Below, piece by piece: positions 10,279-20,161 of a DNA stretch of 64,000 nt. The position numbers were made by a program, and so were the translations under genes. This stretch comes from Falsiroseomonas sp050563545 (GTDB lineage Bacteria; Pseudomonadota; Alphaproteobacteria; Acetobacterales; Acetobacteraceae): positions 1 to 64,000 of the forward strand of contig NZ_JBNXUM010000031.1 of the NCBI RefSeq assembly GCF_050563545.1, in the 5' to 3' direction. How positions within the stretch are numbered: position 1 is the stretch's first letter; each line of letters opens with the position of its first letter. Below the pieces are notes generated by a model. That model was not told where the DNA came from and searched no databases. It was given only the letters and a program-made list of their open reading frames with translations.

Positions 10279-11156
10279 GAACCTACCGCTTCGTCACGCT
10301 CGACGTCTTCACCGACACGCGCTTCGGCGGCAATCCGCTCGCCGTCTTCCCGGATGCACGGGGCCTGAGCGACGCCGAGATGCAGAGCCTCGCGGCCGAG
10401 TTCAACCTCAGCGAGACCACCTTCGTCCTCCCGCCAGAGGACCCCGCCAACACCGCCCGCGTGCGCATCTTCGCGCCGAAAGTGGAACTGCCATTCGCGG
10501 GCCATCCGAATGTCGGCACCGGCTTCGTGCTGGCTACCGAACGCGGCGGCGACACGCTGCGCTTCGAGGAGCTCGCGGGACTGGTCGAGATCCGCATTGC
10601 GCGCGACGCCGCCGGCGCGGTGACGGAAGCGATCATCGCTGCACCTCAGCCGCTGACGCTGGCGGAGGAATTCACGCCTGTCCAGCTCGCGGCCTGCGCG
10701 GGGCTCGAGCCCTGGGAGGTCGTGACGGAGAACCACCGCCCCGTCCGTGCCAGCGTCGGCAATCCCTTCGTGCTGATGGAGGTGACGCCGGCCGCGCTGA
10801 CCCGCGCGGCGCCGGACAGCGCCGCCTTCCGCCAGGTCGCGCAGGCCATCCCGGCGCTCGCCAGCCGCGCGGCGATCTACCTCTATGCCCGCGACGGCGC
10901 GGGCGTGCGCGCGCGGATGTTCAGCCCCGCGCTCGGCGTCGGCGAGGATCCCGCGACGGGTTCCGCCGCCGCGCCGCTCGCTGCCCTTCTGCTGCACCTG
11001 TCGGGCGCGGAAGAGGGCGCGTGGGACATCCTGCAGGGCGTCGAGATGGGACGGCCCAGCGTTCTGCGCACCACCGCCCGGCGCACGCCCGGCGGCATCC
11101 GCGCGACCGTCGGCGGCGGCTGCGTGCCCGTGCTGGAAGGCGAGGCGCGGCTTTGA
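10275..11156 (+). CDS. PhzF family isomerase
   Basis: This 293-residue protein belongs to the PhzF/diaminopimelate epimerase-fold family, whose founder isomerises a dihydroxyanthranilate intermediate of phenazine synthesis. The family features seen are VDVFTDTRFGGNPLAV-like start residues, NLSETTFVLPP with the conserved catalytic Glu, PFAGHPNVGTG, and EDPATGSAAAPLA in the second lobe. No phenazine genes are nearby, so the true substrate is unknown; such members are common outside phenazine producers. The start is the TTG at 10275, overlapping the thiD stop, which implies translational coupling. Enzyme family is confident, function is not. Confidence 0.88.
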   Translation: MRTYRFVTLDVFTDTRFGGNPLAVFPDARGLSDAEMQSLAAEFNLSETTFVLPPEDPANTARVRIFAPKVELPFAGHPNVGTGFVLATERGGDTLRFEELAGLVEIRIARDAAGAVTEAIIAAPQPLTLAEEFTPVQLAACAGLEPWEVVTENHRPVRASVGNPFVLMEVTPAALTRAAPDSAAFRQVAQAIPALASRAAIYLYARDGAGVRARMFSPALGVGEDPATGSAAAPLAALLLHLSGAEEGAWDILQGVEMGRPSVLRTTARRTPGGIRATVGGGCVPVLEGEARL

Positions 11157-12109
11157 ACCACGCCGCGCGCGTCGCCGCGCGCCCGACGCTGGAGCATCTG
11201 CCGCTGCCGCTGCTGGCGATGCCGATGGGCACCGGCGGCGTTGGCCTGGCCTGGCGCCAGGCGCATCACTGGCTTGGCGCGCCGGAACCGATCGGCGAGG
11301 CGCTGCTGGCCTTCACCACGCTGCTCTGGATCGGCCTTGTCGCGCTGCAGCTCCTGCGCCTGGTGCGATACCCGGAAGCCGTTGCCGCGGAGTTGCGGCA
11401 CCCCGTTCGCGTCGCCTTCGGCGCGGCGCCGACGGTCGGGCTGATGATCGTCTCGGCGGCGCTGTATCCGCATGCGCCGGCGCTGGGTGCCGCGGTCTGG
11501 GTGGTCGCGGTCGCGGCTCATCTGATCCTGGCGACCATGCTGCTGCGCCGCGTCGTCGCGGGACGCGGCGAACCCGCGATGCTGGCGCCGCCGCTGCTGA
11601 TCCCGCTGGTCGGCAACATCCTGGCCCCCGCGCTCGGCGCGCGGATGGGATTCGTGGATGCGTCCTGGATGATGTTCGGCGTCGGGCTGATCCTGTGGCT
11701 CGCGATGCTGCCGCTGCTGCTGCACCGGCTGCTTGCAGGGCCGCCGCTGCCCGAAGCGTTGCGGCCGACGCTCGTGATCCTGCTGGCCCCGCCCGCCGTC
11801 GCCGCGCTGGCGGTGGAGGCGCTGACGGGGCGCGCCGATGCGGTGGTGCTGTCCTTCGCCGGCGTCGCGCTGCTGATCGCGGCGGTGATGGTCTCGCTGG
11901 CCGCGGAGTTCGCGCGCGTGCCCTTCGGCCTGCCGTGGTGGGGCGTCACCTTCCCGACCGCGGCCTTCGCGGTGATGCTGATGGCGCTGGGCGCGCCGGG
12001 CTGGATCGCTTGGCCGGCCCTGCTGGCGACGACGGCGCTGACGGGCTGGGTGGCGTGGGGGACAGTTGGGATGGCCCGGGCCGGCGTGTTCTTCCGGCCC
12101 GAGCACTAA
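11153..12109 (+). CDS. TDT family (SLAC1/TehA-like) membrane transporter
   Basis: The 318-residue product is strongly hydrophobic, with about ten membrane segments. It carries the tellurite-resistance/dicarboxylate transporter (TDT) features LAMPMGTGGVGLAWR at the start and a late GLPWWGVTFPTAAF segment. Family members are anion channels or transporters such as TehA, plant SLAC1 and malate exporters; the substrate cannot be read from sequence. The TTG at 11153 overlaps the stop of the preceding PhzF gene in the same TTGA arrangement used one gene earlier; an internal ATG at 11220 would cut into the first membrane segment. It ends the long + strand run and converges with the Bug receptor gene 7 bp away. 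Confidence 0.85.
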   Translation: MNHAARVAARPTLEHLPLPLLAMPMGTGGVGLAWRQAHHWLGAPEPIGEALLAFTTLLWIGLVALQLLRLVRYPEAVAAELRHPVRVAFGAAPTVGLMIVSAALYPHAPALGAAVWVVAVAAHLILATMLLRRVVAGRGEPAMLAPPLLIPLVGNILAPALGARMGFVDASWMMFGVGLILWLAMLPLLLHRLLAGPPLPEALRPTLVILLAPPAVAALAVEALTGRADAVVLSFAGVALLIAAVMVSLAAEFARVPFGLPWWGVTFPTAAFAVMLMALGAPGWIAWPALLATTALTGWVAWGTVGMARAGVFFRPEH

Positions 12110-12116
12110 CCTACCG

Positions 12117-13082
12117 CTACTGCGGCTGGATATTCGCCGCCCTCACCAGCGCGGCATACCGTTCGCTCTCTTCCCGCAGGAACCCCGCCATTGGCCCCGG
12201 CCCCATCGTGGACGGCGTCTGGCCGAGGTCGCGCACCCGCTGCTGGAAGGCCGGCTGGGCCAGCGCCTCGGCGGCCGCGGCGGAGACGCGCGCGACGAAG
12301 GCGGGGTCGGTGCGCGCCGGCGCGAACAACCCCTGCCACACCTCCATCACCAGGTCGGTGCGGCCGGTCTGCTCGTTGAAGGTCGGCGTCTCCGTCAGGA
12401 AGGGGCTGCGCTGCGCGGTCGAGATGCCGAAGCCCTTCACCTTGCCGTCCTTCACCAGCGGCGCGGAGCTCGTCAGCGTGCTGACCGCGAGGTCGAGCTG
12501 GTTGCTCATCACCTCCGTCAGCATCTGCGCGCCCTGGCGATAGGGCACGTGCTCCATCCGGATGCCGGTCTTCTCCACCAGCAATTCGCCGAACAGGTGC
12601 AGCGAGGTCCCGGTGCCGGAGCTGCCGAAGCTGAAGGGGTTGGCCGCCGCCTTGCTCGCGGTCACCAGCGCACCGTAATTGGCCGCGGCCAGGGCGGGCT
12701 TGCCGATCAGCAGCAGCGGCAGCGTGGCGACCATGTGGATCGGCACGAAGTCGCGCAGCCCGTCGTAGCGGACAGTGGACGGCGTGACGAGCTGCGCGAC
12801 GTTGATCGTGCTCTCGACCGCGAGCAGCAGCGTCGTGCCGTCCGGCGTCGCGCGCGCCGCGCGTTCCGTGCCGATGGTCCCGCCGGCGCCGGTGACGTTC
12901 TCGACCACGACCTGCACCCCGAGCCGCTGCCCAAGCTCCGGCGCGATCAGCCGCGCGATCGCGTCCACGTTGGTGCCCGGGCCGAAGGGGCAGATCAGGG
13001 TGATGGTGCGGCCCTGTGCCCTTGCGAGCTGCGGGGCTGCCAGCAGCCCGGCGAGGGCGGCGCGGCGGGTCAGGGTCGTCAT
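12117..13082 (-). CDS. Tripartite tricarboxylate transporter (Bug) periplasmic receptor
   Basis: Bug receptors are periplasmic binding proteins that usually deliver carboxylates to TctAB-type membrane partners. This 321-residue copy has a Tat-like signal (MTTLTRRAALAGLLAAPQLARA), then TITLICPFGPGTNVDAIARL, the family segment VVVENVTGAGGTIGTERAA and EHVPYRQGAQMLTEVMSN in the hinge region. The start at 13082 is set by the signal peptide, although a longer frame exists. No tctA or tctB is near, as is typical for the many orphan Bug proteins in Acetobacteraceae and Burkholderiales. The ligand is unknown. Confidence 0.9.
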   Translation of the reverse strand: MTTLTRRAALAGLLAAPQLARAQGRTITLICPFGPGTNVDAIARLIAPELGQRLGVQVVVENVTGAGGTIGTERAARATPDGTTLLLAVESTINVAQLVTPSTVRYDGLRDFVPIHMVATLPLLLIGKPALAAANYGALVTASKAAANPFSFGSSGTGTSLHLFGELLVEKTGIRMEHVPYRQGAQMLTEVMSNQLDLAVSTLTSSAPLVKDGKVKGFGISTAQRSPFLTETPTFNEQTGRTDLVMEVWQGLFAPARTDPAFVARVSAAAAEALAQPAFQQRVRDLGQTPSTMGPGPMAGFLREESERYAALVRAANIQPQ

Positions 13083-13231
13083 GGGTCGGGCGCTCCGTTG
13101 CGGACTTGCGCAGCCTGCCATGCACGCCGCGCGCCAGCCCAGAGGCTTGCCGCGGGAAGGACGGCTCGCTAAGGCTTGTGGCGGGCCACGCCCCCCCACC
13201 GGGGCGCATCAGCTTCTGGAAGGGAGCACTC

Positions 13232-14410
13232 ATGGCGATCGCCACCAGGCCGGACATCCGTCCGGCGAACCCCCGTTTCTCCTCCGGTCCCTGTGCCAAG
13301 CGTCCGGGCTGGACGCTGGAGGCGCTGTCGGGCGCGCTGCTCGGCCGGTCCCATCGCGCGAAGGACCCGAAGGCGAAGCTTGCCGAGGTCATCGACCGGT
13401 CGAAGGCGATCCTCGGCATGCCGGCGGATTGGCGGCTCGGCATCGTGCCGGCCTCCGACACGGGTGCCGTCGAGATGGCGCTGTGGTCGCTGCTCGGTGC
13501 GCGCGGCGTGGACATCCTGGCCTGGGAGAGCTTCTCCAAGGACTGGGCGACCGATGTCACGAAGCAGCTGAAGCTGGCGGATGCGAGGGTGATCCCGGCG
13601 GGGTATGGGAAGCTGCCGGATCTGGCGCAGGTCGATCCTCACCGCGATGTGGTCTTCGTCTGGAACGGCACGACGTCCGGCGTGCGGCTCGCCAATGCCG
13701 ACTTCATCAGGGCGGACCGCGAGGGGCTGGCGATCTGCGACGCGACCTCCGCCGCCTTCGCGATGGAGCTGCCCTGGGACAAGCTCGATGTCGTGACGTG
13801 GTCCTGGCAGAAGGTGCTCGGCGGCGAGGCCGCGCATGGCATGCTCGCGTTGTCGCCGCGCGCGGTGGCGCGGCTTGAATCCCACAAGCCGTCCTGGCCG
13901 ATGCCGAAGATCTTCCGCATGACCAAGGACGGGAAGATCAACGAGGGCATCTTCAGGGGCGAGACGATCAACACGCCCTCCATGCTCTGCGTCGAGGATG
14001 CGATCGACGGCCTTCGCTGGGCGGAATCGGTCGGCGGACTGAAGGGCCTGGTCGCGCGGTCGGAAGCGAACCTCGCCGCCATCGCGCGCTGGGTGGACCG
14101 CACGCCCTGGGCGGCCTTCCTGGCCGAGGATCCCGCCACGCGCTCCTGCACCTCGATCTGCCTGAAGATCGTGGCACCCTGGTTCACCGCGCTCGACGCG
14201 GACGGCCAGGCGGCGGCGGCGAAGAAGCTGGCGTCCTTCCTGGAGAAGGAAGGTGTTGCGCTGGATGCCGCGGCCTATCGCGACGCGCCCCCGGGCCTGC
14301 GCATCTGGGGCGGCGCCACCGTCGAGACCGCCGACATCGAGGCGCTGCTGCCCTGGCTCGACTTCGCCTTCGCGCAGGTCGAGGCCGAGTTCAAGAAGAA
14401 GGCGGCCTGA
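13232..14410 (+). CDS. serC: Phosphoserine aminotransferase SerC
   Basis: SerC is a PLP enzyme that transfers an amino group from glutamate to 3-phosphohydroxypyruvate in serine synthesis, and acts also in pyridoxal phosphate synthesis. The 392-residue protein begins RPANPRFSSGPCAKRPGW, characteristic of the alphaproteobacterial SerC subfamily. It has WNGTTSGVR and the PLP lysine in SWQKVLGGEAAHGM. The ATG at 13232 follows GGAAGGGAG at good spacing, and longer in-frame extensions lack family similarity. serA begins three bases after the stop, so the two steps of serine synthesis form an operon. Confidence 0.94.
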   Translation: MAIATRPDIRPANPRFSSGPCAKRPGWTLEALSGALLGRSHRAKDPKAKLAEVIDRSKAILGMPADWRLGIVPASDTGAVEMALWSLLGARGVDILAWESFSKDWATDVTKQLKLADARVIPAGYGKLPDLAQVDPHRDVVFVWNGTTSGVRLANADFIRADREGLAICDATSAAFAMELPWDKLDVVTWSWQKVLGGEAAHGMLALSPRAVARLESHKPSWPMPKIFRMTKDGKINEGIFRGETINTPSMLCVEDAIDGLRWAESVGGLKGLVARSEANLAAIARWVDRTPWAAFLAEDPATRSCTSICLKIVAPWFTALDADGQAAAAKKLASFLEKEGVALDAAAYRDAPPGLRIWGGATVETADIEALLPWLDFAFAQVEAEFKKKAA

Positions 14411-14413
14411 GCG

Positions 14414-16000
14414 ATGCTGAAGGTCCTGATTTCCGACAAGCTCTCGCCCGCCGCCGTCCAGATCTTCCGGGACCGCGGCGTGGACGTGGATTTCAAGCCC
14501 GGCCTCAAGCCCGCCGAACTGCGGGAGATCATCGGCGAGTATGACGGCCTGGCCGTCCGCAGCGCGACGAAGGTCACGCGCGAGCTCTTCGACGCCGCGC
14601 CTCGGCTGCGCGTCGTCGGCCGCGCCGGCATCGGCGTGGACAACGTGGACGTCACGAGCGCCACCGCGCGCGGCGTCGTGGTGATGAACACGCCCTTCGG
14701 CAACGCCATCACCACCGCCGAGCACGCGATCGCCATGATGTTCGCGCTCGCCCGCCAGATCCCCGAAGCCAGCGCCTCGACCAAGGCCGGCAAGTGGGAG
14801 AAGAACCGCTTCATGGGCGTTGAGCTCACGGGCAAGACGCTGGGCCTGGTGGGCTGCGGCAACATCGGCTCGATCGTCGCCGACCGCGCCAACGGGCTGC
14901 GCATGAGGGTCGTGGCCTACGACCCCTTCCTGTCGGAGAAGCGCGCGCTCGAGCTCGGCGTGGAGAAGGTGGAGCTGGATGCGCTGATCGCGCGGGCCGA
15001 CATCGTGACCATCCACGCGCCCTATACCGAGCAAACCCGGAACATCCTGAGCCGGGAGCGGATCTTTGCAATGAAGAAAGGGGCGCGCCTCATCAACTGT
15101 GCCCGCGGCGGGCTGGTGGACGAGGCGGCGCTGTACGACGCTCTGAAGTCCGGCCACCTCGCCGGCGCCGCGCTCGACGTCTTCGAGACGGAGCCCGCGA
15201 CCGAATCCCCGCTCTTCGGCCTGGAGAATGTGGTCTGCACGCCGCATCTCGGCGCCGCGACGACCGAGGCGCAGGAGAACGTGGCCCTGCAGGTCGCGGA
15301 GCAGATGGCGGACTTCCTGCTGACCGGCGCGGTGTCCAACGCCATCAACATGCCCTCTGTCACCGCGGAGGAGGCGCCGCGCCTCAAGCCTTACATGGAG
15401 CTCGCGCGGCTGCTCGGTGCGCTCGCCGGCCAGCTCACCGCCGCGGTCGGCGACGAGATCCGCGCCATCCGGGTGGAATACGAAGGCCACGCCGCGGAGC
15501 TGAACCACCGGCCGCTGACCGCCGCCGCGCTGGCCGGCGTGCTCGCGCCCATGATGGGCGCGGTCAACATGGTCAACGCGCCGGCGCTGGCGAAGGAACG
15601 CGGCGTCGACGTCGCGGAGACCACGCTCGAGCGCAGCGGTGACTATGCCACCCTGGTGCGCGTCACGCTCGAGACCTCGGCCTGGACGCGCAGCGTCGCG
15701 GGCACGCTGGTCGGCCACGGCAAGGCGCGGCTCGTGGAGGTGAAGGGCATCCCCGTGGAGGCGGAATTCGCGCCGCACATGCTGTATGTCACCAACCAGG
15801 ACAGGCCGGGCTTCATCGGCCGCTTCGGCACGACGCTGAGCGAGGCCGGGATCAACATCGCGACCTTCCACCTCGGCCGCGACAAGCCGGGCGGGGATGC
15901 GATCTGCCTGGTGGGCCTGGACGGGCCGGTGCCGGAGGCGGTGCTGGCGAAGGTGCGCGCGCTGCCGCTGGTGGTGCGCGCGGTGCCGCTGGCCTTCTGA
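14414..16000 (+). CDS. serA: D-3-phosphoglycerate dehydrogenase SerA
   Basis: SerA oxidises 3-phosphoglycerate with NAD, the first step of serine synthesis. The 528-residue length places it in the long type with an intervening domain plus a C-terminal ACT domain. Visible are the substrate-domain start KVLISDKLSPAAVQIF, the NAD fold LGLVGCGNIGSIVADRA (about residues 142-158), the INCARGGLVDE active-site loop, TPHLGAAT with the catalytic His, and the ACT domain MLYVTNQDRPGFIGRFG near residue 455, which normally senses serine. It is coupled to serC. A MITE-like element starts at the base after its stop codon. Confidence 0.97.
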   Translation: MLKVLISDKLSPAAVQIFRDRGVDVDFKPGLKPAELREIIGEYDGLAVRSATKVTRELFDAAPRLRVVGRAGIGVDNVDVTSATARGVVVMNTPFGNAITTAEHAIAMMFALARQIPEASASTKAGKWEKNRFMGVELTGKTLGLVGCGNIGSIVADRANGLRMRVVAYDPFLSEKRALELGVEKVELDALIARADIVTIHAPYTEQTRNILSRERIFAMKKGARLINCARGGLVDEAALYDALKSGHLAGAALDVFETEPATESPLFGLENVVCTPHLGAATTEAQENVALQVAEQMADFLLTGAVSNAINMPSVTAEEAPRLKPYMELARLLGALAGQLTAAVGDEIRAIRVEYEGHAAELNHRPLTAAALAGVLAPMMGAVNMVNAPALAKERGVDVAETTLERSGDYATLVRVTLETSAWTRSVAGTLVGHGKARLVEVKGIPVEAEFAPHMLYVTNQDRPGFIGRFGTTLSEAGINIATFHLGRDKPGGDAICLVGLDGPVPEAVLAKVRALPLVVRAVPLAF

Positions 16001-16168
16001 CTAAGGCCCGTTAGACAATGCCCGCGGCTGAGGGCTGGCGAGGGATTTTTCTTCCTGGGCAGGAAGGCGGCGCAGCCGATGGTTGTTTCATCGGCAAGCT
16101 GGCTGACGAACCCAGGGCGGAAAAGACCTGTCAGGCCGACCCGCGCGGCGTTGTCTAACGGGCCCTAG
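16001..16168. mobile_element. 168-bp MITE-like element with 21-bp terminal inverted repeats
   Basis: The left end (16001-16021) and right end (16148-16168) are inverted copies agreeing at 19 of 21 positions, built around GGCCCGTTAGACAA. TA dinucleotides flank the inner repeats at 16002-16003 and 16166-16167, as in TA-targeting IS630 or IS5-family insertions. No ORF fits inside. The interior holds two further perfect hairpins: CTTCCT-GGGC-AGGAAG (16051-16066) and GCCGATG with CATCGGC (16075-16095). It lies exactly between the convergent genes serA and a lipoprotein gene, and could also act as a bidirectional terminator when transcribed. The parent transposon is not in this window. Confidence 0.7.
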
Positions 16169-16704
16169 AGGCTTCGCCGGTCCTGCGTGATCGCCTGGTT
16201 CGCGGCGCCGGCGGCGTCGCGGACGCGGGGCAGGGACGGCAGGCTGGACAGGCGCCGCAGCGTTGCCTCGCCGCCGAGCGGGAACATCGGCCCGCTGAGC
16301 GCGGCGTCGGCGCGGGCCATGCTGCCGGCCTGGATCTCCGCCGCGGCTTCCCGCAGTTGCGCGATGACCAGCTCGGGCGGCGCATCCCGCGCGATGCCGA
16401 TGGCGGCGCGCATCTCCGTCCGCCCCGCGCGGACGGTGGCCAGCGTCGGGCCGGTGACGCCGTTCATGTAGAGCGGGTTGATGCGGAACTGCTGGTCCAG
16501 GAATTCGAGCTGCACCGCGGCCAGCGCCGCGCCGGCGGGGTCGCCGCGATACCGCGCCATGTCGCCGAGCAGCCGCGGCGCGTTCAGCGCGGCGCCGCGC
16601 ACGGGATCGCCGATGCCGCCGACCCAGCTGGCCGCGGGATCGGCGACGCAGCCCGCGAGCGGCAGGAGCAGCAGGAGGCGGCGGCCAATCAATGCCTGTC
16701 GCAT
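16165..16704 (-). CDS. Hypothetical lipoprotein
   Basis: The 179-residue product has an N-terminal signal RRLLLLLPLAGCVADP with a lipobox ending at Cys19, so it should be a lipid-anchored envelope protein. The mature part is Ala/Arg-rich and mostly helical in character, and I recognise no domain. The start is the ATG at 16704, chosen because it gives the signal peptide; the longer open frame upstream has no such feature. The TAG stop (16165-16167) lies within the right terminal repeat of the neighbouring MITE-like element, so the insertion may have redefined the C-terminus. It is divergent from the secreted dioxygenase gene at 16807, with a 102-bp shared promoter region. Confidence 0.6.
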   Translation of the reverse strand: MRQALIGRRLLLLLPLAGCVADPAASWVGGIGDPVRGAALNAPRLLGDMARYRGDPAGAALAAVQLEFLDQQFRINPLYMNGVTGPTLATVRAGRTEMRAAIGIARDAPPELVIAQLREAAAEIQAGSMARADAALSGPMFPLGGEATLRRLSSLPSLPRVRDAAGAANQAITQDRRSL

Positions 16705-16806
16705 GGCGGGAGAATAGCCCCCCGCCCGTCGCGCGTCGCGGTTCCGGCGGCCGCCGGAACGCTTCGTCACTTGCGGGATGGCGCCGCGGTTCGGCAGATC
16801 TTGGGC

Positions 16807-17424
16807 ATGAAGAACACGCGCGCCGCCCTCCTCCGCCGTCCCCTGCTGTTCGCCCCGGCGCTGCTGGTCCTGCCGGCGCATGCGCAGGCGCCGCGAACGC
16901 CCGCGCAGATGGAGGGGCCCTACTACCCCCAGGCCATTCCCGCCGATGCCGACGCCGACCTGCTGCAGGTCGCGGGCCAGCCGAGGCCGGCGCGCGGTAT
17001 CCCGTTGCTCCTGACGGGCCTGGTGCGCGGGCCCGACGGCGCGGGGCTGGCCGGCGCCCGGATCGAGATCTGGCAGGCCGATGCGCAGGGCATCTACCTC
17101 CATCCCCGCGACGCGCGCCTCGATCAGCGTGATGCCGGCTTCCAGGGCTATGGCCGCGCGGTCGCTGACGGCGCCGGGCGCTATGCCTTCCGCACGATCC
17201 GCCCCGGCCTCTATCCCGGGCGCACGCCGCATATCCATCTGCGGGCTCAGCCCGCCGGCGGGGGCGCCGCGCTCACCACCCAGATCTATTTCCCGGGCGA
17301 GCCCCGGAACGAGACCGACGGGCTGCTTCGCTCCATGCCGCCGGCCGCCCGCGCGCTGCTGATCGCCCGGGTCAGCGCGGTCGATGGCGGGCAGCGCGCG
17401 GAGTTCGACCTCTTCCTCGCCTGA
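16807..17424 (+). CDS. Secreted intradiol ring-cleavage dioxygenase family protein
   Basis: Intradiol dioxygenases cleave catechols between the hydroxyls using Fe(III) held by two Tyr and two His. This 205-residue protein has a signal peptide (to about residue 27, APALLVLPAHAQA), the family start TPAQMEGPYYPQ, the core GARIEIWQADAQGIYLH with one Tyr ligand, and GLYPGRTPHIH with the second Tyr and the two His ligands. Export to the periplasm is unusual for classic protocatechuate dioxygenase and places it with the less-studied secreted group. No aromatic catabolic genes flank it. Start ATG 16807 fits the signal peptide. Substrate is unknown. Confidence 0.85.
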   Translation: MKNTRAALLRRPLLFAPALLVLPAHAQAPRTPAQMEGPYYPQAIPADADADLLQVAGQPRPARGIPLLLTGLVRGPDGAGLAGARIEIWQADAQGIYLHPRDARLDQRDAGFQGYGRAVADGAGRYAFRTIRPGLYPGRTPHIHLRAQPAGGGAALTTQIYFPGEPRNETDGLLRSMPPAARALLIARVSAVDGGQRAEFDLFLA

Positions 17425-17483
17425 GGCATTCGCCGCTTGCGGGTTGCCCGGGGCGGCCTGGGCTGGCAGGACTGCCGCCCGCG

Positions 17484-18626
17484 ATGACCGACGACCCGCC
17501 CAGCCCGGCCCTGCTGCCCGCCGGCCTTGCCGACCTGCTCCCGCCCGAGGCGGAGCGGGAGGCCGCGCTCGTCGAGGCGATGGTCGAGGTCTTCGCCCGC
17601 CACGGCTACGAACGCGTCAAGCCACCGCTGCTGGAGTTCGAGGACAGCCTGTTTGCCGGTTCCGGCGCGGCGCTGGCCGACCAGACCTTCCGGCTGATGG
17701 ACCCCGTGAGCCAGCGCATGATGGGGCTGCGGGCCGACACCACGCCGCAGGTCGCTCGCATCGCCGCGACCAGGCTCGCACGCACGTCGCGGCCGTTGCG
17801 CCTGTCCTATCACGGCCAGGTGCTGCGGGTGCGCGGCACGCAGCTCGCTCCCGCGCGCCAGGTGCCGCAGGCCGGCATCGAGCTCATCGGCCCCGACCTG
17901 CCGGAAGCCGATGCCGAGGTCGCGGCGGTGGCGGCTGAGGCGCTGGTCGCGCTTGGCGTGACCGACCCCTCGCTCGACATCACGCTGCCCCGGCTGTCGC
18001 CGGCCCTGCTGGACGCGGCTGGCGTCGAGGGCGAGGCGCGGCGCCGCCTGGCCCGCGCGCTGGATCGCAAGGACGCCGCGGCCGTGGCGGAGCGCGTGCG
18101 CGACGCCGGCCGGGCCGCGCATGTGCTGCCGGCGCTGCTGGCCGCGGCGGGGCCGGCCGATATCGCGCTCGAGGCGCTCGAGGAAGCCGATCTGCCGCCG
18201 GCCGCACGCGCCATCGCCGACAACGCGGCCGCGGTGATCGCGGCGATCCGCGCGCGGGCGCCGGTGCTGCGCATCACGCTCGATCCCGTGGAGTTCCGCG
18301 GCTTCCGCTACCACACCGGCGTCGCCTTCACTGTGTTCGGCCCCGGCGCGACGGGCGAGCTCGCGCGAGGGGGGCGCTACATGTCGGGCGAGGAGCCCGC
18401 AACGGGCATGACGCTCTATCCCGATGCGGTGCTGCGCGCGGTCCCCGCTGCGCCGCGCCGGCCGAGGGTCTTCCTGCCGGCGGGCGCCGATGCTGCCGCT
18501 GCGGCAGCCTTGCGCGCGAAGGGCATGGCGACCGTCGCGCAGCTCTCGCCGGACGACACCGCCCGATCGCTTCGCTGCACGCATGTCCTGGACGCGGCCG
18601 GCGTGCCGCGTCCGATCAAGGAGTAG
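17484..18626 (+). CDS. hisZ: ATP phosphoribosyltransferase regulatory subunit HisZ
   Basis: HisZ is a catalytically inactive histidyl-tRNA synthetase paralogue that activates the short form of HisG, the first enzyme of histidine synthesis. The 380-residue protein has the class II synthetase start LPAGLADLLPPEAEREAALVE, motif-2-like LRADTTPQVARIAATRLA, SYHGQVLRVRG and the late GFRYHTGVAFTVFGPG. The tRNA-anticodon domain of true HisRS is missing, as expected. hisG is not in the window. The next gene is purA, a pairing conserved in alphaproteobacteria. The ATG at 17484 is 59 bp after the dioxygenase gene. Confidence 0.92.
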   Translation: MTDDPPSPALLPAGLADLLPPEAEREAALVEAMVEVFARHGYERVKPPLLEFEDSLFAGSGAALADQTFRLMDPVSQRMMGLRADTTPQVARIAATRLARTSRPLRLSYHGQVLRVRGTQLAPARQVPQAGIELIGPDLPEADAEVAAVAAEALVALGVTDPSLDITLPRLSPALLDAAGVEGEARRRLARALDRKDAAAVAERVRDAGRAAHVLPALLAAAGPADIALEALEEADLPPAARAIADNAAAVIAAIRARAPVLRITLDPVEFRGFRYHTGVAFTVFGPGATGELARGGRYMSGEEPATGMTLYPDAVLRAVPAAPRRPRVFLPAGADAAAAAALRAKGMATVAQLSPDDTARSLRCTHVLDAAGVPRPIKE

Positions 18627-18639
18627 GGTCTTCTGGCTT

Positions 18640-18717
18640 GCGTTGCCGCGTCGCGGCAACGCTCTCAGACGCCGGCGCGGCGCATTCGCGCCGCTTTGCT
18701 TCGCGGCATTCGCCGCG
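18640..18717. repeat. Cluster of perfect GC-rich palindromes in the hisZ-purA gap
   Basis: Three hairpins stand in a row: GCGTTGCCGCG (18640-18650) with its complement at 18652-18662, GCGGCGC-ATTC-GCGCCGC (18677-18694), and CGCGGC-ATTC-GCCGCG (18702-18717). The ATTC-looped pair resembles those in the pal-cpoB gap. No T-run follows, so these look like dispersed intergenic repeats more than terminators. Confidence 0.5.
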
Positions 18718-18750
18718 GGCCGCAGGTCGCAAGGAAGGGAGTAGGTCGTT

Positions 18751-20040
<1,290 letters not shown>

Positions 20041-20161
20041 GCGACGGCTGCGCGGAGCGGCAACGGGCGACGTCGGCTGCTGAGCGTGACGCCCGGCTGA
20101 AGCGCGCCAGTTGGGCCGGTCATCCGGTTGCCGATCGGCCTGGGCCTTGCGAGGTTCGGGC

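Noticed and set aside
13169..15871. 900-codon open frame on the - strand opposite serC and serA
   Set aside because: Antisense to two certain genes, repetitive His/Asp/Arg composition, no domain features.
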